Assembly (NCBI RefSeq): GCF_000014965.1
Contig: NC_008554.1
Location: forward strand, 434,001-498,000
Reading direction: 5' to 3'
Origin: Syntrophobacter fumaroxidans MPOB
GTDB lineage: Bacteria; Desulfobacterota; Syntrophobacteria; Syntrophobacterales; Syntrophobacteraceae
Length of the DNA: 64,000 nucleotides
The position numbers and the translations under genes were made by a program. Position 1 is the first letter of the stretch, and each line of letters begins with the position of its first letter. The notes under the pieces are model-generated. The model searched no databases and was not told the origin of the DNA. It was given only the letters and a program-made list of their open reading frames with translations. Shown here in pieces: positions 54,873-62,078 of the stretch.

Positions 54873-55096
54873 GTGTCGGATTCCGCCCGGTCCTTCAGAA
54901 TTTCCCGGCTGAGCGACAGGCCCGGAACAGTCAGCCGTGGGCCTTCCCGTTTCCACGGAGCCTCCCTCTTCGTGAGCGGCAGGATTTCAGCAATCGGTTT
55001 GCCGTTCCGGTAAACCCGGACCACCTCGCCGCTCTCCACTGCGTCGAAATAATGCTTGATGCGCTTTCGCAGCTCCACCACGTTCGTCTCTCGCAT
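54869..55096 (-). CDS. Antitoxin of the Phd/YefM type, partner of VapC
   Basis: A 75-residue protein (MRETNVVELRKRIKHYFDAVESGEVVRVYRNGKPIAEILPL), the Phd/YefM-like N-terminal DNA-binding fold, with a flexible C-terminal tail likely to clamp the PIN toxin. The ATG at 55096 follows GAGGTGA; the frame is open to 55177 without homology. It precedes the toxin in the operon, as is normal, and probably represses its own promoter. Confidence 0.9.
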   Translation of the reverse strand: MRETNVVELRKRIKHYFDAVESGEVVRVYRNGKPIAEILPLTKREAPWKREGPRLTVPGLSLSREILKDRAESDT

Positions 55097-55219
55097 TACC
55101 GTCACCTCACTCCAGGGGATGTCGATCCCATCCGTATTGTACACGGATATGTACGTTTTGCAAGGAAAACAATGCATGGAGAGGACGGCGGAAAGCGCAG
55201 CGAACTGCCGGAGAAGAGG

Positions 55220-56572
55220 CTACGCCGAATCGTAGCGCCTGGACCAGACCAGGTTTCCATTGGTATCGTACTTGACGGTGAGGCAATCGTAGTCCGTCCC
55301 GTTGTACGATTTGCCGGTCACGTACACATTGGCGCTCCCGTCCACGGTGAGTGAAAGCGCCATGTCGGCGCTGTTGTGGCTGCTGTTGAAAAACTTCGTC
55401 CAAGCCCTCTTTCCGTTCGGGTTGTATTTCATGGTGAGGTAGTCCCAGGTCCCTGAACCTCCCGATCCGGAATGTCCGGCCACGTAAATATTGCCGTTCT
55501 TATCCAGGGCCATTTCGTCGAAAAAGTCATTGCAGAGGTTGCTGTAGCTTCGAGTCCAGACCTTCTGACCCGACGAGTTGTATTTCAGCAGGACGATGTC
55601 CCAGTTGTAGGCGCCGGATGAAGTCCCGGCCACATAGACGTTGCCGTTCGCATCGGTCTTGACGGTCTCGGCGTAATCGAGCGCGTGAGCCGCCCCGTCA
55701 TAAATCCATGCGGGGGACTGGACACCCCCGGGCGAATACTTCACGGTCACGAAGTCCCGTGTCGCTTCCGCGCTGCCGGCCGATCCCGTCACAATGGCAT
55801 TCCCGCCGGGGTCCACCGCCACGGAAAAAGGTTCGTCCCACGTGCCCTTATTGTACGTCTTGGCCCACTCAATCTTTCCCAGGGCGTTGTACTTGATCGT
55901 GAGGTAGTCATACGTGTCGGCCTCGGCGTCGAAATTTTGCCCGGTGACAGTGACGTTGCCGTTCGTACCCACCACCATGGCCCGGGCGAACTGGTGCTTC
56001 GACGCAATTCTGCGTGTCGTCCACTCCATGTCGGGGTCCGGCCCGAGCCTTGCCGTCACAATGTCCCACGTGGAGTTGCTGGAGTTCCAGTATTCACCGG
56101 TGACGTAAATACCCTTGCCGTCGGGCGTGACGTGGATGGCTCTTCCGTTGCTTCCGCTTCCCACCGGGATGCCGCCAAAACTGTATTTGGATACGACCGG
56201 CGATCCGGCCGGCGTATACTTGAGAACCAGTAATTTACGATCCAGGGTCTGTCCGGTGAGGTAGAAGTTGCCGTTTCCATCCAACGCGACGCTGCCCTGA
56301 CCCCAGGTTCCGTTGTTGTTGATGTCCGTGAAGCGCCTTGCCCAGAGTCTCTTGCCGGAGGAGGAGTACTTCATCGTGACAATGCCGAATTGCTGATCGC
56401 TGCTTCGCCACGACTTGGCGCAAACATAGACGTTGCCATGCGCGTCGACGAGTATCGCTCTGCCCTCGTCCGTGCCGCCCGCCCGGGCGGCTCCGCAGCA
56501 AAGAACGGAAAAGACGAACAGCGCGGCCGCAATCGTACCCAGGTACGGATTAGCTCGTTCCGACTGTCTCAT
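55220..56572 (-). CDS. Secreted SBBP-repeat (beta-propeller-like) protein
   Basis: A 450-residue exported protein with signal peptide ending FVFSVLCCGAARA. The mature chain is a series of about eight repeats of 45-60 residues built on D-x-x-GNVYVTG ... D-x-x-T-x-KY-x-x-x-G-x-x-x-W (for example DANGNVYVAGTSSGAYNWDIVLLKYNSSGQKVW). Such repeats fold as beta-propeller blades in surface or extracellular proteins. Function unknown. The start at 56572 has GGGAGGG upstream; the frame continues open into the broken PIN gene upstream. It stands between two toxin-antitoxin loci. Confidence 0.85.
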   Translation of the reverse strand: MRQSERANPYLGTIAAALFVFSVLCCGAARAGGTDEGRAILVDAHGNVYVCAKSWRSSDQQFGIVTMKYSSSGKRLWARRFTDINNNGTWGQGSVALDGNGNFYLTGQTLDRKLLVLKYTPAGSPVVSKYSFGGIPVGSGSNGRAIHVTPDGKGIYVTGEYWNSSNSTWDIVTARLGPDPDMEWTTRRIASKHQFARAMVVGTNGNVTVTGQNFDAEADTYDYLTIKYNALGKIEWAKTYNKGTWDEPFSVAVDPGGNAIVTGSAGSAEATRDFVTVKYSPGGVQSPAWIYDGAAHALDYAETVKTDANGNVYVAGTSSGAYNWDIVLLKYNSSGQKVWTRSYSNLCNDFFDEMALDKNGNIYVAGHSGSGGSGTWDYLTMKYNPNGKRAWTKFFNSSHNSADMALSLTVDGSANVYVTGKSYNGTDYDCLTVKYDTNGNLVWSRRYDSA

Positions 56573-56848
56573 GACCGACCCTCCCGTGGAAATGTGTCGA
56601 TTCGGCCCCGGCGGCGTCGCGAAGGCGATCCGAGATGAACGTGAGGCGAGCGGGAGGAATGAATCAGCGGCGCTTCCGGGTATGTTTACAGCGTGTCGAT
56701 GATATTTCAATTTTATACGATCCCGGAGGAAAGGATAACATTCTTTTAGGGTTTCGCATCCCGTGCGGGTCAATCGTTCACACGTGCGTGAAGCTGTGCG
56801 GGGACGGGACTGCGGCCCTCCATCGATCCTCGCTCCAGGCCAGTGATG

Positions 56849-57267
56849 CGCAATGATCTGCAGAAACGCAGCCGGATCAACGATCCGGATTCCTTGACAA
56901 GCCTTGAGATCTCTTAAGTGGCTGTCACCGGACACCACGAAATCCGCTTTTCCCTCCACCGCGCAGGCAAGATAGATGTTATCCGACGGATCAGCTTTGA
57001 CGGCATCAACGATCAAAGCGCCTGGGGTCATTTCGGCGAGATCGGCCAATTCCTACATAAAGGACTTGATCCATGTGGGACTGCGACGGTGGAGTCTACG
57101 CAAACGGGGATAAAGGAGCACCGCTTTTACTTCGGCCAGGATAGCCGGAGAAACAAGGGCTGGACAGCGTTCCGCCGTACCGGCTCAAGAATGTGACCCG
57201 GATTGGATGCGGGCTTGAGTATCGCGCTCACCAGGACGTTGGCATCCAGCACTACTCTTGGTTTCAT
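56849..57267 (-). pseudogene. PIN-domain toxin pseudogene (frameshift plus in-frame stop)
   Basis: The frame from ATG 57267 begins MKPRVVLDANVLVSAILKPA, a clear PIN N-terminus, and reads out of homology after GHILEPVRR. Homology resumes in another frame as SPAILAEVKAVLLYPRLRRL, then hits a TAG at 57053-57055, and continues as ADLAEMTPGALIVDAVKADP and SDNIYLACAVEGKADFVVSGD. So at least one frameshift and one nonsense mutation inactivate it. Its start overlaps the AbrB antitoxin stop by 4 bases. Confidence 0.85.
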
Positions 57268-57563
57268 GAGCGTCGGGGCTTCATCTTTTTGCTCGTGGCT
57301 TTCCCGGCGGCCCGCACTGCTTCAGCCAGCGCCGCATCCACCTCCCGGGGATCGGCGTCCTTGACGCTTTCCCGGATTTCCTCCACCATCCGAAAGAACC
57401 GCCCTTTGGAGAGTTCCTTGTCCACGGCGGTTTTAGGCTTGATGGTCATTCCTCCTTGGCTCAGTTTCACTTCCAAAAGATCCCCTTCTTCAATGCCCAA
57501 AGTGGCCCGCAACTTCTTGGGGATCGTGATTTGTCCGTTTCTGATCACTCTGACCAGCGGCAT
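57264..57563 (-). CDS. AbrB/MazE-type antitoxin with swapped-hairpin DNA-binding domain
   Basis: A 99-residue protein: MPLVRVIRNGQITIPKKLRATLGIEEGDLLEVKL is the SpoVT/AbrB beta-hairpin fold, followed by a charged helical tail that would bind the PIN toxin. Start ATG 57563 has AGGA upstream; a GTG four codons earlier is an alternative. It looks intact although the toxin is broken, so it may persist as a repressor. An AT-rich palindromic block lies immediately upstream. Confidence 0.9.
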   Translation of the reverse strand: MPLVRVIRNGQITIPKKLRATLGIEEGDLLEVKLSQGGMTIKPKTAVDKELSKGRFFRMVEEIRESVKDADPREVDAALAEAVRAAGKATSKKMKPRRS

Positions 57564-57603
57564 GGCTGTCCTCACTCCATTTGGATTTCACCTAAATTAC
57601 ATA

Positions 57604-57619
57604 TTACGTAATTACGTAA
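57604..57619. promoter_or_regulatory. Operator-like tandem palindromes upstream of the abrB-type gene
   Basis: Two perfect 8-bp palindromes TTACGTAA stand back to back (57604-57611, 57612-57619) in a strongly AT-rich stretch 41 bases upstream of the antitoxin start, overlapping where the promoter should be. This is the layout expected for antitoxin autoregulation. Confidence 0.6.
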
Positions 57620-57932
57620 TAAATTACAGCAGAAAGGAGCGCCCTGTCAACGCCCCTGAGTTTCCTTTCCATATTGCCCGGTGCCCTTGAAGGGATGCTT
57701 TACCTGGCATTGGGTGGATCTTGTCATCCGAGAATCAAGGATCCGCGTAAAATAAGGATTTCATCACGAGGCGCCCGTGAGGTGCGTACTGAGAAAGAGC
57801 TAACCTGACGAATACTGAAAACGCCTGAGGGAAGGAAAATGCGTTCACTCGTATGTATGGCACGAGCAAAATTAATGCAAATAAGAATTATCTGCCACCA
57901 TCTTGAATCCCTCTTAGTTCACCGACATAAAA
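57620..57932. other. Intergenic region at the edge of the low-GC island
   Basis: About 310 bases in which GC content falls from the genome norm to AT-rich. No gene, repeat or RNA gene was recognised. It marks the boundary between the toxin-antitoxin zone and the island carrying the methyltransferase. Confidence 0.4.
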
Positions 57933-58418
57933 TCAATTCATTTTCAATATAAAATCTATCCAAATAGCTAATAATCCGACTATACCCAAAAAAGCAGTTG
58001 CCGACATTTTGCTAGGATATTTATGTTGACCTCTAAAACCAACATACTCGGTTCCCCAACTTCGCCATTTGGAGGAAAGAATAGGAGAGTTGCCATCAAA
58101 TAGTTTAAGTTTATCTATAATCGATATTATTAGTTTTTTATGGCTGGCGGCCTTTGTGTTGTGATAGTGCTGCCAACCAATGGAATAGATAGTCAAGCCA
58201 ATAACAACTATGGAAAATAATAAACGCCATGCAATATTTTGCGTTTTGAAAAGGATTTCAGTACTAGGAGACTTGAAAAACAAAGCAGCTATAATTGCCA
58301 ACAATATAGATGCAGTCCAGCTAAAAATCTGGTGTTCCCGATTACGGCGATACTCCAATTCTGATTTTTGATAATTATAAGTAAACTTGAGTAATTCTTC
58401 ATTATGTTCCGATTTCAT
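57933..58418 (-). CDS. Small membrane protein, three predicted helices, unknown function
   Basis: A 161-residue protein with a charged cytoplasmic N-terminus (EHNEELLKFTYNYQKSELEYRRNREHQ), then hydrophobic helices at about 33-48, 66-82 and 142-157. It is rich in Ile, Lys and Asn, matching the AT-rich DNA and differing from neighbouring genes, which suggests horizontal transfer. GGAGGA precedes the ATG. Similar 2-3 helix proteins act as membrane-damaging effectors in some defence systems, but no family is recognised here. It follows the methyltransferase gene on the same strand at 215 bases. Confidence 0.7.
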   Translation of the reverse strand: MKSEHNEELLKFTYNYQKSELEYRRNREHQIFSWTASILLAIIAALFFKSPSTEILFKTQNIAWRLLFSIVVIGLTIYSIGWQHYHNTKAASHKKLIISIIDKLKLFDGNSPILSSKWRSWGTEYVGFRGQHKYPSKMSATAFLGIVGLLAIWIDFILKMN

Positions 58419-58633
58419 AAGATGTTCCTCCGATCTACTGTATCAGAGTGGACGCTGTGCGCACGACAAATTCTCAATCCTAAGATATGCCTTTGCACTC
58501 CAAAACTGTGCAAAACCAAAAAGTTTTAATATATAAAAATAATTATACAATAATAATCCAATAATCAACTGCACTCATCATTACCACTATGTGATTGGCT
58601 AATTCCAATGTGCTCATTCCTGTGAAAAACATC

Positions 58634-61600
58634 TTAATTCACCCCTTCCACAATTCGAATCTCCTCGGGAGTCAGGTTGTAAAGGACATAGACAATTTGA
58701 TCAATTTCCGCTTCGAGCGTGGGAACCGCAGGGCTGCCAGGGGCAGCAAGAATGGCACGAGTGCGTTCGATTATAGAGGTTTTTTGGCTATCGGAAATTA
58801 GCGAAATTGGGATAGTTTCCATATACTGGCTGAAAAAACGGACAAAGCCGCCGCGAATAGTTGAAGTGATATTGGAGTAATACCACCAGATAAATTTTGA
58901 GTTCAGGAGCCCTACAAGCCAGAGCTTGTCCGTTGGGATCATGTAAACCGTGTTGCCAAGATATGAATTGCTTTGATCCCAGCTAAACTTCGATGCTTGT
59001 GAAATATCAGGATAGATGATCTTGGTTCCTTCAAATGCCTCATAGTAGGCACATGACCTGAGTTCCCACCAGAATTTCCCCTGATCGTCACGCTTCTGCA
59101 ACTCTTTTTCCCACGGTGCTAAATGCCGGTAAATCGCCGGATACGTCTCTTCGAACTGGCGAACAGCCTCAGCTTCTGTTTTTACATTCGACCATGGCCA
59201 TGTTTTGTTGGAACTGCTCGCGATATTGATGACATACAATCCCGCCCATTCCGCCTTCCACTTGCGAATGTCGCGGCCACGGAGCCAAGGCTTGATAACG
59301 TCGGCACTGGCCGGATCTTCGGCAATCAACCTTTCACGCGTGGCGGCGTCAATGACAAAGGCTTTATTCAAACCTGTCAGTACCCCCCGATAGAATCGTC
59401 CTTGGATGTACTCACCCAATGGGACGCCTATTTTCTTCAGCTTCTCCATTAATGACAAGACATCCGAGCGCTCCAAATTCCAACCTTCTTTGCTGAGGGC
59501 TTTCACAGGCATGAGGAAAGCGATGTCCAAGAGGCTATCTTCCAGCTTTGCAAGCTGGGACGCATCGGTAAAGGTAGCCGTAACGGCTTTATCCCGCCCA
59601 TCCGGTTTCCGCTTTTCAATCAGCAGGATGGACGGATAGGTTGTGGCATCAAAGATCGGCAGGTCTCCAAAATCGATGACCAGCCTCGGGGTTGCCCGGG
59701 TGGTCAGCAGGGTGCGGGTATTCTTTCCGTAACTGGCCCGCATGAACTTGTTGGGAGCGATGAAGCAGAGATGCCCGTTGGATTTCAGCAGGTCGACGCC
59801 GCATTTATAGAAATACGTATAGATATCCGCCGTACCACAATAGAAATCCTTGAAAATTTTTTTAAACTTGGGCTTGAGGTGTCGAATCGCCTCCTGTCGT
59901 ACGTAGGGGGGATTGGCCACCACTACATCGAATCCACCTTTTGTTCGAAACACCTCGGAAAAGTTAGTCCTGAAATCCATGGTGACTTGGTATCCGAGGC
60001 TCTTTTCGGTATTCTTGAACAACCCATAGATTGCTGCATCGATGCGGTTTCTCAATTCCTTCTTCCGTTTTGGATTGACTTCCTCCAGGAACTGCTCTTT
60101 GAGTTTTTCAACTTCATCAAGTCCCATTGGCTTGTAGGGATACCCGAGAAGCGAGTCTCCACAGACGATCTTGTATTCCAGATTGGGCAGCGGCTTGATA
60201 TTCTTGATATCGTCCTCATCGACGATCAGCGAGAGCCACAGCCGCAGCTTGGCAATCTCAACGGCACCGGCGTCAATATCCACGCCGTACAGGGAATGCT
60301 CGATACAGCGACGCTTCAGGTCATACGGGGTTGGCTTGTCTTCCTGAATAAAGGTGGACAGCACGTTTCGGGTTCGAACAATCTCCGTCATCATGCCCAC
60401 GGGAAAAGCACCGGAGCCCACCGCCGGATCACACACCGTGATATCCGCCAGCTTCCGGTCGATCGGCCCTGCGTTCTTGCGGATGCTTTCCGGCAGCTTG
60501 TAAGAATAGGTGACGGTCTCCTTGCCCTTGTTTTCCACCCGCGCCTCATTGGCACTGACCTGTTCGCCCAGGTGGATCAGGGTTTCGATGTCTTTCCTGG
60601 AAATCTGCGGCGTCAGCTTGTACTCGATGGTGCAGTCCAGTTGGCCCCTTTTCGCTTGATTCCCGAACATCGTGGTCTGTTTTTCAAACAGCTTTTTGTG
60701 TGTGACTATGTCCTTGCCCAATTCGGTGTGCAGGTAATTGATCAGGCTCTGCCGGCACATGTAGTGGACGATCTCGCGGGGCGTGTAGTAGACGCCGAAC
60801 TGCTTGTTGAATTTGTTCTCATCCCCCTTCTTGCCGCTTCTTAAAACCTGTTTGTACTCTTCAAAGTTGTCCGGCCGAATGGCGTTGAACTTTTCGTATG
60901 CTTTGCCCAACAGTTCCGGATCGATGGCGACTTCTTTTTCCAGCGGCTCATCTTCTTTGACGGTGAAATTGTAACGATCGAAAATGTCCAGGATTCCATC
61001 GCCGATGTCGCCTTCGGCGGTCCGGTTCTGGTTGGAAAAGAGGCTGTCGGGCAGGTTGATGTTGGTGTGGACCCAATCGTAATCGTCAATGGGATCGAAC
61101 AGCCCACCGTTGAGGAACGGAATTTTGCAGTTGAACCGGCTGTAGTAATCATCATCGTGGCTGCGGTCGTTGCGCAGCGCTTCATAAAAAAGAGGTTCCA
61201 GGATATCGTCGAAGAAATTACCGTAACGGCCGTGCTTTTGCTCAAAGAGCTCGCGCAGGAATTGTCTCGAACCGGTTCCCCAGGGGGCATCTCGGCCCAC
61301 TCCGAACCAGCCTTTCTTTTGCAGGAAGTAGAGGAAGACAATCTGTCCCAGGAGCTTTTTGGCGAAGTCCACCGTGTTCACCTGCTTGGCCTCGAATTCC
61401 GCCTCGATCCTGGGATCGCCCCGCACCACCCGGTCCAGCGCTTCCTTGGTCCGGATGAACAGGTCGCGGTATTTGAGAAAGAACTCCGTAGTGACGGTTT
61501 CGATGTTGAAGGCTTCTTCCAACTCGGCCAGCGTCGGTGTCTGTTCGTCATTGGCCAGTAGATTGATCAGTCGACTCTGGGCGGTATGGCTTTGTTCGTT

Positions 61601-62077
61601 GGTGCCCACCAGGAAGGACCAGCGCCGGGCCGGGGTGAACTCTTCCTTCACCTTCATCTTGCCGGTTTTCGTCTGTTCAAACCGGTAATCCATCTTCACC
61701 AGCGAAAAACGCCAGTCGGTTTCCTCCGGGGAGACGAACGCGACCAGTGCCGCGTCTTTCAGCTTGTCGCCGCGGCTGCCGTTGAGGTACCAGGCGACGA
61801 AATTCCGCTGCATGGTGCGGGCGCGTTCCAGCGAGGTTTCCTTCTTGAGCTTGATCACCAGAATATCAACGGCGTGCTCCCCGTCGTGGAATTTGCCGAT
61901 ACGATCCAGGGCACTGATATAAGGCTTGTAGGCATCCGGGATGTACTGCCCCTTGTAGGAAAGTGGCGCTTCCTCACAGCGATTGAGAAGATTTTTGATC
62001 AGCGTGGTAAAGCGCGTCTTCTCAAACGGCTGCTCAAATGTTTGCTTGATGAGTTTGCGTGCCTGTTGCTTATCCAT
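58634..62077 (-). CDS. Eco57I-type N6-adenine DNA methyltransferase (type IIG or DISARM-like R-M component)
   Basis: A 1147-residue protein. Counting from the GTG at 62086, the SAM-binding motif I is DITVCDPAVGSGAFPVGMM (548-566) and the catalytic NPPY lies at 725-728 (FDVVVANPPYVRQEA). FGVYYTPREIVHYM (430-443) is the usual pre-catalytic motif. The C-terminal 300 residues resemble the TaqI-like specificity domain (LKPWLRGRDIRKW and later). The N-terminal part has HAVDILVIKLKKETS, possibly a degenerate nuclease motif. ATG 62077 begins one base after the upstream helicase stop, so the two are co-translated. It resembles the methylase of class 1 DISARM or helicase-linked R-M systems; exact type undecided. 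Confidence 0.88.
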   Translation of the reverse strand: MDKQQARKLIKQTFEQPFEKTRFTTLIKNLLNRCEEAPLSYKGQYIPDAYKPYISALDRIGKFHDGEHAVDILVIKLKKETSLERARTMQRNFVAWYLNGSRGDKLKDAALVAFVSPEETDWRFSLVKMDYRFEQTKTGKMKVKEEFTPARRWSFLVGTNEQSHTAQSRLINLLANDEQTPTLAELEEAFNIETVTTEFFLKYRDLFIRTKEALDRVVRGDPRIEAEFEAKQVNTVDFAKKLLGQIVFLYFLQKKGWFGVGRDAPWGTGSRQFLRELFEQKHGRYGNFFDDILEPLFYEALRNDRSHDDDYYSRFNCKIPFLNGGLFDPIDDYDWVHTNINLPDSLFSNQNRTAEGDIGDGILDIFDRYNFTVKEDEPLEKEVAIDPELLGKAYEKFNAIRPDNFEEYKQVLRSGKKGDENKFNKQFGVYYTPREIVHYMCRQSLINYLHTELGKDIVTHKKLFEKQTTMFGNQAKRGQLDCTIEYKLTPQISRKDIETLIHLGEQVSANEARVENKGKETVTYSYKLPESIRKNAGPIDRKLADITVCDPAVGSGAFPVGMMTEIVRTRNVLSTFIQEDKPTPYDLKRRCIEHSLYGVDIDAGAVEIAKLRLWLSLIVDEDDIKNIKPLPNLEYKIVCGDSLLGYPYKPMGLDEVEKLKEQFLEEVNPKRKKELRNRIDAAIYGLFKNTEKSLGYQVTMDFRTNFSEVFRTKGGFDVVVANPPYVRQEAIRHLKPKFKKIFKDFYCGTADIYTYFYKCGVDLLKSNGHLCFIAPNKFMRASYGKNTRTLLTTRATPRLVIDFGDLPIFDATTYPSILLIEKRKPDGRDKAVTATFTDASQLAKLEDSLLDIAFLMPVKALSKEGWNLERSDVLSLMEKLKKIGVPLGEYIQGRFYRGVLTGLNKAFVIDAATRERLIAEDPASADVIKPWLRGRDIRKWKAEWAGLYVINIASSSNKTWPWSNVKTEAEAVRQFEETYPAIYRHLAPWEKELQKRDDQGKFWWELRSCAYYEAFEGTKIIYPDISQASKFSWDQSNSYLGNTVYMIPTDKLWLVGLLNSKFIWWYYSNITSTIRGGFVRFFSQYMETIPISLISDSQKTSIIERTRAILAAPGSPAVPTLEAEIDQIVYVLYNLTPEEIRIVEGVN

Positions 62078-62078
62078 G

